DNA of 64,000 bases, from positions 4,800,916 to 4,864,915 of the forward strand of contig NC_134032.1 of the NCBI RefSeq assembly GCF_964204645.1, written 5' to 3'. Of the stretch, positions 47,296 to 58,000 are shown in pieces. The notes under the pieces are model-generated. The model was not told the origin of the DNA and did not search any database. It saw nothing but the letters and a program-made list of their open reading frames with translations. A program made the position numbers and the translations under genes. This DNA is from Tubulanus polymorphus. Its lineage: Eukaryota; Nemertea; Palaeonemertea; Tubulaniformes; Tubulanidae. Within the stretch, counting starts at the first letter, position 1. Each line of letters starts with the position of its first letter.

Positions 47296-48544
47296 CTAAT
47301 ATTGAATACTATCTAATTGTGAATTTACAATATTTAATTGCGCATCAGATATAATATAAATATGCGTTTTGAAATTTAAGCTTCCTTCTTTCTTTTTCAT
47401 TAATAATTGTATTCCATCTTTAGTGTTCTGTAGTTTTTTTTCCAGAACCATGTAATGAATTATCCTCTGTTGTTCTAAAATCTAACCATAATGCGTATCT
47501 ATTGCCGGTATAATAATCAATTTGATTAATATTACAATTTTCAAATGATTTTACTTTTTCATTCATAACATGTTTTCTAATTTCTGGCCACTGATCAATC
47601 ATTCTCATTCCTTGACAAAATATTTTATTTGCTATTCCTTCGATAGTTATTTCTACTTTTGTTATTTCAGGATTATAATAATTATCTACCTTTATTGCGC
47701 CATTAGAATATGTTACAATGGTAAAAAATATTAATATGCCTTTAATAGATCTTCTTGGGAAGTTAATATTCTCATTAATTATTTCATCATTTGCATTAAT
47801 AGTTACAGTTTTAAATTTATCAATATAATCATATAATAATGAAAATCCTTGATTGTATTGAGTTTGAATTGTGCTAGCAATATTTTCATTAGTTACTGTG
47901 TTATATTCTAAACATATATTCGATAATTTATAACCCATATCTTTAACAACGCTAGATGATAAAATTTCATTTACAGGAGCAAATGTTATCTCAAATATAA
48001 TATTTTCTTGAATTACATATTTATACGAAGGTGCATTATTATTTATCAATTCATAGTCTAATGGAATTTTATATTTGCTTCCATAAATCTTTTTAATCAA
48101 ATTATCTGTGGCACGAGTTACTATTGTGTCATTAGCTCCCGATCTTAATTTATTATGGTTTTTCGATTGAATGCCCTGAAATATCATATTATTTCTATTT
48201 TCTTTAGTTAACCATACATCTTTATAATGCATAAATAAATTATAATCATCTAATGAGAAAACTGTTTCTGGACCAATCTTTATTGTTAACTTTTTAATCA
48301 AATATCTCCCAACATTATCGACAACATAATTATTATCATGACCTGTTACTTTTATATCGGCTGATAAATAAATACTATTTGGAACATAAAAAGTGTTTTG
48401 TGTTAATCTAGGAATTCAAACATATAAAGTTTCATCCGAATTAATATTTGAAGGATTATGAGTAATTATATGATGTGATCTTTCTGCTTTAATAGCATTA
48501 GATATTCTAGAAATCTTAGAAGGACTTATGTAACTCCCACTCAT
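47296..48544 (-). pseudogene. Major capsid protein (double jelly roll)
   Basis: About 416 codons. The start is the first ATG after the GTTAAATAAATG leader. Features seen: RLTQNTFYVPNSIYLSADI, DNVGRYLIKKLTIKIG, YKDVWLTKENRNNMIFQGI, YGSKYKIPLDYEL, and the C-terminal LWLDFRTTEDNSLHGSG signature, then ISDAQLNIVNS near the end. These match Polinton hexon-like capsid proteins, which form the pseudo-hexagonal capsomers. Breaks are a TGA at about 48413-48415 in the first strand region and a frameshift in an A-run at about 47438-47446, after which the true C-terminus continues to the TAG at 47296. It lies between the integrase and the PX-like gene. Confidence 0.8.
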
Positions 48545-48564
48545 TTATTTAACAAAAAAATTAA

Positions 48565-50009
48565 TTATTTATTTTTTATTATTTTTTCCTGATATCTTTT
48601 TGATATCATATTCACTAACCCAAAAATAATAGCACTTACAACTGTAATTAAAAATAAGATAATATGTTCAGCAGCAAAATTAAGAATATTCCCAGCAGAT
48701 TTCAATATAAAACCAACAATTGATGCAATAATTCCTGGTAAAGCTGCAGCAGATTTTTTAGATAGTTCCCATAAATATTTTGCTAATTTCTTTAAACCAT
48801 CTTTAACTTTATATTGTATTGAATTATTACCTGGGGGTTTATCCGGTTTATTGGGAGTAGGAGTAGATTTTAAAGAATTTGATATTGCTAAACCAATTGT
48901 TGTAAATAACATAGTAACAGCTGTTAGAATTGAAAGAATTGTTATTCCTTCTAATTTAAATAATAATTTTATTCTATCTTTCAAGGATAAGTCAGAATTT
49001 GGTTTTATTCACAAATCTTTAAAAATAACTTTTAATCTATTAATATTATAATCATATGATTTTAATAATAATTTAATTTCTTCTTTTTTAATTCTATGTT
49101 ATATTCTAAATCATCAATTTCTTTTTCTAAATATGCATTTCTTTTTTTAAATTCAATTTCTTCAATAACTTTATTATCTCTATCTAATTTTAATTGTTCT
49201 ATTTCTTTAATTTTATCAGTTCTGTCTTTTTCCAAAGTTCTAATTTTAAAATCTCTTATACTTTTATCATGCGCAATTTTATCAGATGCATTTCTTATGC
49301 TAATAATCTCTCTAATTGCTTTATCAAAAAATATATCTAAATCCTCTAGTTGTTGATCTGTTGCATCAATTAATCCATTCGGTAAAAGTTTTTCAATTGG
49401 AACTTTATTTGATTTAAGTTTACTAGTTTTGGAAGTTATATTTTGTTCAGAAGTTGTTTCTGTTTCTGATTTCTTTTTGATTATTTCAAATAATTCATTA
49501 ATTCTTTGTTTATATACGTCTATATTATCATCTATTTCTTTTTGTGTAACATCAGTTATTTCATTACTATTACTTAATATTTTAATTCTATCTGGTTTTA
49601 ATTTTTCTAAAGTTGATTCTGATAATATTCTATTTTTATAAGTGATATCAATATAATTATCACCTTTCAAACGATAATAACATTTACCATTATCTAAAAA
49701 TTTTAATTGATCTGCTAAAAGTCCAACGTCTTCATCATTTATGTTAAGTTTAGATTTTTCAATTAAATCTTCTAATTTAGGTATTTTGTTTAAATTATCT
49801 AAATCTTGTTTTACTAAATCTGGGTCTAAATTTTCAGGATTTAATTGTGATTCTGCATTTTTAATATAATCAGGCATATTTAAATTATTATTATATTCTG
49901 GCTCATTACCGTCATTAAAACTTGTTTCATCAAAATCAGGTGGTTGTTCATCACTTATACCAGGTTCATCAAAAGGATCCATTCCAATATCTTCACCTTC
50001 TACATCCAT
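48565..50009 (-). pseudogene. PX-like protein: acidic/coiled-coil N-part, membrane C-part
   Basis: Two long ORFs are one gene joined across a frameshift in an A-run near 49088 and an in-frame TGA near 49010. Residues 1-60 are very acidic (MDVEGEDIGMDPFDEPG). A helical, Lys/Glu-rich coiled coil covers about residues 200-340. Then comes the recognisable conserved module LSLKDRIKLLFKLEGITIL, a hydrophobic segment, a Pro-rich linker, KVKDGLKKLAKYLWELSKKS, ALPGIIASIVGFILKSAG and a last transmembrane segment. I know the second module as a conserved companion of Polinton capsid genes; its role is unknown, perhaps in virion membranes or core organisation (inference). Confidence 0.65.
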
Positions 50010-50024
50010 TTATATAATAAAAAA

Positions 50025-50237
50025 TTAAAATTTAAAATATAATATTCCTCCTATAACAATTCCTATACAAGTTAAAGCTAATTTAGTATTTTCATGGGAT
50101 TTATTATCATAATAAGTTTTAATTATATCATGCTGAATATTATCAGTTTAAATATTTTCTGTAGTATTGTAATCTTTTATTTTGGAATCATTATTTAATT
50201 TAATATTCTTAGTTTTAGTTTCTGTTGATTGAATGTG
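50025..50237 (-). pseudogene. Remnant of a small membrane protein
   Basis: In the same frame as the preceding gene and directly after its TAA, the translation continues with IQSTETKTKN..., one more in-frame TAA, and ends in a hydrophobic anchor (TKLALTCIGIVIGGILYF). Either the upstream gene once extended into this anchor or a small gene lost its start. Confidence 0.4.
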
Positions 50238-51433
50238 TTATTTATTTTTTTCGCCTTCCATTAATTTTGGAGCAGTAATAATCTTTTTATTTATATCATT
50301 TAACCCAAATGAATTATTTATTGTTGCAGTTTTAATTAGATTATTATAACCAATTATATTTCCCATCTTTAATACTAAATCATTAGAAATAATTAATAGA
50401 TTAGGGCCTATACAATAATTTAATCTTATATGTGATTTATCTAAATAATTTTGATATCTTACAATGTTTTCTGGAATCGATCTATTTTTATCATTATGAA
50501 TAGAATCTTCAAATAATACTTTGAATTGTTTCTGTGTATCAAATGATGTATTTAAATTTCCAATTACTGGGGATCTTGTTTCAACTTGCGCACCTAAAAT
50601 ACATATCAAATGAGTTCTAATAGATTGATTTATTCTTTGTATACCTGATTTTGTAAAACCTTCATTATTTTCTAAAATGAAATAAACCCAACCATTATTG
50701 TTTTCTTGTTTTAAATCATCATAACATTTCGGTAATTTATTGAAATTTAATGTTTCTAAATCCTTTGTTTCTATTTTACCATAACCTAATTCATTATTAT
50801 AGATATTATAAAAACTATGAGATGGTATGGGAAGTGCACAATATTCTGCAATCTTTTTAGGGCAAGGAAGTGATCTTATTGTTCCAATTTTCGTTCTAAA
50901 ATCAGAATTATTTATATCTATATTAAATTCCTTACAAATTTTATAAACCTTTGATAAATTAATATTATTATCTAATTCTTTAAAATATCTAGATCCTGGT
51001 AAAGCACACTCTAATTCATTTAATATTATTCTTATTTGAAAGTATGTATGAAATCTAAATAAACTTTGAATTAATTTATATTTAGAATTATTCAAATGAT
51101 CATTCCAACTTATACCACATCCTGGGGTTGCACAATAAACAGCAAAATTTAATTGGTTCTGCCAATACTTCATATTAGATTTTAATAACCATTGTTTTTC
51201 ATCTTTCAATTTTTTAAAATTAATTAAATATACATGAAATATATTTTCCATCTTTGCATTAAAATTATAAGTTTCAGTAACATAAATTTCTAAATTAGTT
51301 AATGAATCTATAACTTCATCATTTCTATATGTAATATCTTTATTAAAATCTATTGCTGGAATATTATATTTAATTGATTTATTATATTGGAAAGCTTTTG
51401 GAAAACTATCTACCAAGCTTTTGGAAACCCCAT
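50238..51433 (-). CDS. Conserved Polinton protein, about 395 aa, unknown function
   Basis: The leader TATATAAATG places the start at 51431-51433. The frame shifts by one base just after it, in a GGGG run, and is then open from 51416 to 50238. Recognisable conserved blocks are FAVYCATPGCGISWNDHL, a FHTYFQIRIILNEL helix, NGWVYFILENNEGFTKSG, RINQSIRTHLICILGAQVETR, FDTQKQFKVLFED and RYQNYLDKSHIRLNYCIG. I recognise the pattern as a widespread protein of invertebrate Polintons, but no function is established that I know of. Its position between capsid and membrane-protein genes suggests a virion role (inference). Confidence 0.65.
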
Positions 51434-51449
51434 TTATATAATTAAAAAA

Positions 51450-51875
51450 TTAATAATTTATTAATTCTTTTAATAATTTATCTTGTTCTTCAACTGTTAT
51501 ATGACCATTTAAACTTATGATATAATCTAGTATGTTCTTTAATTTATTAATTTCTTTTATATTAGTTTTAATTTTTTCTTTATTACTTTTTATATCTAAT
51601 TTTGAACTTATACCAGTTAAAACACTTGAACTTAATCCTAATACACCAATTGATATAGCTAAAGGTGTTAATGGACTGAATATTGCTAGAAATGTTATTA
51701 CAGAACTAATTGTAACCGAACCACTTATAATCAAATAATATATAATTTTAGATTTTAAATATTTTTTCTTTTTAACTTTTAAGTCACTTTCAAATTCTAA
51801 TATTTGTTTTTCTCAATATATTTTTAATTTAGTTTTATTTATATCATGAGGAATAATATCAATATTATCTTCCAT
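51450..51875 (-). pseudogene. Small two-helix membrane protein
   Basis: The start codon at 51873-51875 follows a CTAAATAAATG leader. The N-terminus MEDNIDIIPHDINKTKLKIY is followed by an in-frame TGA at about 51813, then a Lys/Glu helix, two adjacent hydrophobic segments (SGSVTISSVITFLAIF, PLAISIGVLGLSSSV) and a C-terminal helical tail. Likely a membrane hairpin protein. Spacing to the next start downstream is only 16 bp. Confidence 0.55.
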
Positions 51876-51894
51876 TTATTTAGAAAAAAAATTA

Positions 51895-52317
51895 CTAATT
51901 AGTAAACTTATAAGCAACAAATATAACAATAACAGTTCCGCCTAAAATCCAAATTATTTCATATTTCTGTTGTTCTTTACTTGGGGTATAATAATCTGAT
52001 AATTTAGGTTTGTATAGATGTAATTTTTCTTTAATTGTTACTGCGTTATATAAACTCATTGCATCATCAACTGATTGAAAATCTCTATGTGAAATCTTCT
52101 GATCATATAATTCTTTGCTAATATAATCCATATAGTTTCGCCTCTTTTCTCTATATTCTTCTGCTGCTTTATTGTATTTCTCTAATGCTAAGTTATTTCT
52201 TCTTTGTTCTCCTAATGAACTATTTTTATCAATATGTTTAAATAAATATCCACCACCAGTAAATCCTAAAGCGTTAACAATTGCCCATCCTATAATATTT
52301 ATATTTGCAGAAGCCAT
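51895..52317 (-). CDS. Conserved Polinton membrane protein, 140 aa
   Basis: Intact. An N-terminal hydrophobic segment with INIIGWAIVNALGFTGGGYLF is followed by a charged helix (EQRRNNLALEKYNKAAEEYREKR), FQSVDDAMSLYN and LSDYYTPSKEQQKYEI, and a C-terminal transmembrane segment (IIWILGGTVIVIFVAYKF). This order matches a protein I recognise as recurrent in animal Polintons. It is probably an integral membrane protein with a soluble middle. The start follows CTAAATAAATG. Confidence 0.65.
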   Translation of the reverse strand: MASANINIIGWAIVNALGFTGGGYLFKHIDKNSSLGEQRRNNLALEKYNKAAEEYREKRRNYMDYISKELYDQKISHRDFQSVDDAMSLYNAVTIKEKLHLYKPKLSDYYTPSKEQQKYEIIWILGGTVIVIFVAYKFTN

Positions 52318-52341
52318 TTATTTAGTAAAATAATTACGCAT

Positions 52342-52562
52342 TTATATGGGAGGAATATATTTTTGTTTTTCTAAATAATCAAAAGTTAAATTAGATAAAG
52401 TAACTGCTAACGTTAATTTTAAGATATCATTTATATCAAATCTATCAACATTAACACTTCCCATTTTAATACATTTTTTAATACCATTGAATAACATACA
52501 GTTCCAACTGATAGTAATGCGCCATTATATAATCCAGTTATTATCCACTTATTATCACTCAT
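52342..52562 (-). pseudogene. Small membrane protein, about 73 aa, frameshifted
   Basis: Starts MSDNKWIITGLYNGALLSVG (a single hydrophobic segment) after a TTAATAAATG leader. Near 52463 the frame shifts, and the second frame continues VNVDRFDINDILKLTLAV...EKQKYIPPI to the TAA at 52342. Too short for family assignment. Confidence 0.5.
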
Positions 52563-52565
52563 TTA

Positions 52566-52924
52566 TTAATCGAAAAAATTACTATCTTTAAAATATTTAG
52601 TTAACTTATTTACGATTAATTCAACATTTATTTCATTACTAGTTTCATTTGTATATATTTCAATTATTATTTTTTTAATATCATCGATGATAAAATCTTC
52701 ATTTAAACTAATTCATAAAATATTAAAGATTCTCTAAGTAAATTAGTAATCTTTTCTACATTTAAAGTTTCTTTATCTATTGTTGTTTTATACTCAAATG
52801 TTGTTTCATTAGAAAATGATATATTTTTGATATGTGTAATTACATCATTAATGTTAAATTTCATTTCTTTCACACGTTTAAAATCAAATCCAAAACATAT
52901 GCTCGGCCCAACAGTTATATTCAT
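52566..52924 (-). pseudogene. Hypothetical Polinton protein, about 119 aa, frameshifted
   Basis: Starts MNITVGPSICFGFDFKRVKE after TATATAAATG. It looks soluble and rich in Asn, Lys and Ile, with repeated helix-strand character. After a frameshift near 52708 the frame continues LNEDFIIDDIKKIIIEIY to the TAA at 52566, leaving 3 bp before the next start. No family recognised. Confidence 0.5.
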
Positions 52925-52940
52925 TTATATAATGAAAAAA

Positions 52941-53703
52941 TTACTCTCTACATCTTATAACTAATTCATAAATTACAGGAAAGTTATTCAAATCAATTAA
53001 ATATCCATTATGATTTCTTATTTCTAATTTAAAATTATTAAAATGTGGAATACAAGGTTTAAAATCACATTCAGCTAAATTATAATTTATTTGCGTTCCA
53101 AATTGTTTAACATTTTTTAATGGTAAAATATTTAATATACTAGAATTACAAATTGTATCTTTAGTTGCTTCAAATGCTTTTGTAGGACCAATTAAATTGC
53201 AATAAATATAAAAATGTGTAAAAGGTATTATATTTGATATACATACCATATGTGTTTCTAGTCATAATACGCGGTTTAATTCCTAACATTTTAGCTATTG
53301 GTTTGTGTACCATAAATGCATGTTTGCGTTCATCATCTAACTTTATTTTAATTTTATTAGAACTATCACTTTTTATAAATCTAATTGAAAATTTATCTTC
53401 ACTTTCAAGTTTTACTTGTGCTCTTCTATTAATTTCTTGGGCTAATGTTTCTAAATTATATAACCCTGGTTTTAAAAATAGATGAAACCATTTTCCTTTA
53501 TCTTCATTAAAAATCAAAAAGACTCTATGTTCAAGAGTTTTATCCGATATATTGTAAAATGAGTTACATAAACTTATATTTACTAATTTTAAATCTACAC
53601 AATTCTTAAATTCTCTATCTAATTGTACTAGTAAATTATGTGATTTATAATTTGTAAGTTTTCTAGAATCAACAAATATTCTGTATTCTTTTAATTCTAC
53701 CAT
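52941..53703 (-). pseudogene. Minor capsid (penton) protein
   Basis: Two ORFs in different frames make one protein of about 254 residues, with the break near 53240-53250. The N-part has YRIFVDSRKLTNYKSHNLLVQ, FYNISD and FHLFLKPGLYNLETLAQEIN. The C-part has YIYCNLIG, ILNILPLKN and the strand-rich LEIRNHNGYLIDL..FPVIYELVIR. This order (N-terminal beta, lifting helix, single jelly roll with IYCDL-type motif) matches Polinton penton-like proteins, which close the capsid vertices. Its leader (TTATAAAATATGG) departs slightly from the element's common start motif. Confidence 0.7.
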
Positions 53704-53771
53704 ATTTTATAACATAAAAAAATTACCGCTCATCACTAAAAATTAATTTTAATAAAATTTTTCCTAAATAA

Positions 53772-55066
53772 ATTGATGAGAAGATAGCATGCGAAATTTG
53801 TGGTGAACTTCTAAGAAAAAGTAATATGGCTCGACATATGAAAAAACATGATGAAAATTATAAACCCCCTAAACTAAACTGCCCAAAATGTAATAAATTA
53901 TTCACACGAAATTATGTTAAAAAACATTCAGAGAAGTGTAGAATTAATGGCACAACGGCTCATGTTGATAGTTATGAAAGTAATAGTAATTCTGCTGAAG
54001 TTGAACCTGAAGTTATTTGGAAAAGACCTTTCTTATTCTATGATAAGGATAATATAAAAGATCATTTCTGTGAGCCTCGTCGAATGAAATATAGCCCTGA
54101 AAATACAGAAGATTGGGAAAATCATCAATTTCGTAAAGCACATATAGATAAAATTTCTAATAAATTTGAAACTGAATTCAATGAAAGAAAAGATAATTTA
54201 TTAGAAAAAAATAAAATATGAGAAAACGTTACCAGATAATAAAGAAACAGTTGAAAAGTTAGAAAAACAATATAATGAATTAACAAGAAAAACATATTAT
54301 TGTAAATATTGTAAATTGATTATTAGAACAAGTAATTCAAATCTACATAATAGAACAATAAAACATAAAGAAAACGTAAGAAAATACCAAGAGCTTAATG
54401 AAGATCTATTACCAATAAATTATAAACAAAAATGCCCACAATGTAGTTATGCGACCTTAAGGCAAGAAGGTACTGTGTTATTTTGTAATGAATGTGGATG
54501 GCAAAAGAATTTATTGGGTGAAGAAAAAACTAGAAATTTTCACATAGATCCAAAATTAAATTATCTTGATGAAATTTTTAAAATATTTTCTATAGAAGAT
54601 CATACACCAGAATATATGCAATGGCTTGAAAAAATGAAAACTATAGAAAATAAAAATGGTGAAATAACAAAAAAAGATATTATAAAAACAATTATTCCGT
54701 CAACATTTAACACAAAACAAAAGAAAATGTATTTATATTTATTATTTAACGATTATTATGAAAAACCTAAATTAACAGAAGAAGATATGAAAAATATAAA
54801 AAAAATATTCAAACAAATATTAATGTATTATTTGGAAAATAGAATAACAGATTCAATAAATTATGAATTCTTTTTAAATAAGATTGTAAATTATTTAAAC
54901 CTAGATATTATAATTCCATTTGATGAATTAACAAACAAAAAGAAACAAAGAGAGCGAGATGATATGTGGAACAAGATAGAACAAGGAAGAAGAACCTAAA
55001 CAATTAAATGAAAATGAAGAAGCCAATAGTGATTTCGAGTATGATAATATTGATTTTATGTTTTAA
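53772..55066 (+). pseudogene. VLTF3-like late transcription factor with zinc fingers
   Basis: The gene opens with two or three C2H2-like fingers (CEICGELLRKSNMARHMKKH, CPKCNKLFTRNYVKKH, YYCKYCKLIIRTSNSNLH). A four-cysteine ribbon (CPQCSYATLRQEGTVLFCNECG) and a helical domain with NYEFFLNKIVNYL and KKKQRERDDMWNKI follow. The ribbon-plus-helix layout resembles poxvirus VLTF3, a late-gene activator also found in large DNA viruses and some Polinton-like viruses. By the common leader (TTTTTCCTAAATAA) the start should be at 53772, but that codon is ATT; the first ATG is 53826. Frameshifts lie near 54215 and 54990, and the true end is the acidic tail to 55066. Its stop overlaps the convergent PolB stop. 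VLTF3 assignment is by pattern only. Confidence 0.6.
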
Positions 55067-58000
55067 TAACCATAAGGTAATGTTTTTATACCATCATCTA
55101 AAATATGCCTTTTATCATCAAATGGATTTAAACTAGTTTTTTCAACTTCATTAATGTACATCTCGTGATCTTCTGATCTTAAACAATTCATTTTGTGTTT
55201 CATTACAATTGATTTATATAAACATTTTATATAATCTAGAAATTCTATATGTTTATCAACCACATGTTTTGTTATTCCTTTTAACTTTTTAGCTTCATGA
55301 TCTTTTGTTCTATAACTATACATTTTACTTCTTATCCCAACAAATTCAATCATTTCATCACCCCCTAATTCATCTTTAAACTTACCAGGAATCTTTTTAT
55401 TATCATTGCTAAATAGTTCATGATCTTTGGGATAATTGCTAAAATCAAAATGATGTTTTAATGTTTTTAAGTCTTTTGTTATATCATTTGTCTTGATTTT
55501 TAGTATGTAGGCGTCCGTATTTTTGGCTATTAATGGAAATCCACAGTTAAATGTACCATCTTCAGTTGATAAATCATAAACATAATCTGTTGGGTTATAT
55601 ATTTCAAATAAATCCTTAACTTCTTCTGTTAACTCATTTTCTACATGGCTTAAATTAAAGCAATTTGGTTTAGATTTAATCAATCCAATATTCATATTAA
55701 AACCTAATTAATTACATAATATATTCAATCCTGATATAGCAACTTTTCCTTTTTGAGCTAAAGATATCGTTTTGCGGTTTTTGAAACTTTTTGAACAATC
55801 TGCAGCATAAAACCCAATGAAGAACCATTTTCTTAAATTATTTTTTGCATTTAATACATAATCTGGTACTATCTTTTCTTTAGTTGAAGTATTACTTTTC
55901 ACTATTGCATGAATATAGAATTCATCATTATATTTTATAGCAAAATCTTTAGGATTATTTACAAGTATTCTATAAACTGCTGTTGATTTCATATGATCCA
56001 CGATGTTTTATGTGAATAAACTTCTTCACAGAATTTCTTTATTCTTTCTAATAATTTTAAGTTTTGATTGCATAAATACCAGCAATATTGAGTGCGATTA
56101 ACATAATTATACACACCTGCTGAACCATCTCCCATGAAAAATCCTTTGATAAGATATTCTTTTTCTTCTAATGTTTCGGGTTCTATGTTATAAATATTAT
56201 CAATTATTTCATCAAATGACATATGATTCATTCTTTGGAAAAATCTTTTATGTAATAATTCATCTCCAATTTTTATATCAGTTGGTTTTATTTCATTACC
56301 ATTTCGTTTAATTAAACTATGATCTTCTGTAACATCTACAAACCCTAATTTAGTTCTAACTCTATAAATTTTCTTATTTGTTTTATGCCTAATAATATTC
56401 TTTAATTTTTTCCATCCATTTCTTGTCCAAATATCCATTAAACCATTTATTTGTATTAATTCTTTTTCACCATATGAAATATAACATTCATTTTGTTTTG
56501 GAATTATTTCTGAAATTTTCTTATCAATATTTTATTATTCCATTTTAATAATATTGGGGTGTCAGCTGTTACAGAATCAAAATATAATATTTCAATATGC
56601 TTTTCCCCAAAAAGTGGTTGTAAAACATTATAATAAAAATCATACATTAATAATTTTGATACTCCTAAAACAGTTGAACCAATGAATATAGGTTTATTAA
56701 ATTTCATTGACGTTCTTTTTAATTTAACTGCTGTTAAATAATCTTCAAATCTTTTATTTCCTAAATGTCTAGGACTTGATTGTAGATGTCTTAATCTTTC
56801 AGAATTATTTACTAATTCAATATCATTTCTATTTCTAATATTTTCGCATGTTTTACCATAAAAACTATTATTCATTAATTTGAAGAAATCTTTTTCAAAA
56901 TCTGTTTTTGATATGGTTCTCTGTTGAGTATTGAAATCTATATATTTTTCTAACCACTTCGATTGATTAAATTCAATATATCTATGTACTTTCTTTAATT
57001 TCATTCTTTGTTTTAGATAAAATTTTAACATTCTATAATGAACAATATAATTGTATTTATTATTTTGAGTAAGTATTAATTTTTCTGTAAAAACATGATC
57101 TTTCGGTTTTATTTTCTTCTGGTATTCACTTAAATAACTATCATCTACGGTTAAATGTTCTGGGCAATAAGGTAAGTTTCTTGTTTTAAACTTTATATTT
57201 TCAGGATATTCTAAATCAACTACAAAGAAATAACCAATTGGTGCTTCATCTTCTAAACTCATAATTGCGCTTTCCCAATTAGTTTTATCATCATTTTCAA
57301 CTTCTGTTAATATAAAATTTTTATATGGTTGAGATTGCATCATTGCCCAACCATATAAATTATTGGCGTCAATATATAATAATTTATATTCATCATTTGC
57401 TTTAAAATACCTATCTCCCATAACACCACTAATTCCACCTCTAATTGATTTTTTTTCAAATAATAAAACCATATCTGGTTTTTTTAATAAATCTTATTCT
57501 ACATTTGTATATTTTTAACCACATTGCCAGGTTAAACCAGGACTTGAATAACAATAACAAGGATCAAAATTAAAATGATTCAAATTAACTTCTCTAAATT
57601 TTTCAAATATGTCAGCCAATATCATAACATCGGATTTTAGATATAAATCAACTAATTCACCATGATTTTTTATCTCAAAATGGTTCCAAATATTTAATGT
57701 TCTATTAAACACTTCATCTTTCACATACTCCTCTTTTAATTGATCATAAAATTGATCTTTTAATAATTCTGTTACATTAAAATCATTGTGTGTTTTATAA
57801 AATGAATAAGGAATTGCGCCTTTATATCTCAATAATTTAAAATCTTCGTCATTTGGATAATAATATCGAGTTATTATAAAATCATTATCAACTAAACTTT
57901 TTTTGATAAATTATCTAATGAACTTGCTAGAAATCTATAAGAATCTAAAAATCTAATGCAACCAAATTGAAATGAAATATAATTTTCAGATGTTTTAGCT

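Noticed and set aside
49096-49641. Plus-strand ORFs opposite the PX-like gene, rich in Leu/Ser/Ile
   Set aside because: They are complements of the Lys/Asn/Asp-rich coding strand and have no leader motif.
48400-51820. TGA read as Trp (alternative code), because three in-frame TGA occur in Polinton genes
   Set aside because: The same genes use TGG freely and other breaks are TAA and frameshifts, so ordinary decay explains them.
55989-56438. A separate homing endonuclease gene inserted in PolB
   Set aside because: Frames run from PolB into the block and out again with intein A, B, F and G-type blocks at the edges and no start motif of its own. An intein explains it better.
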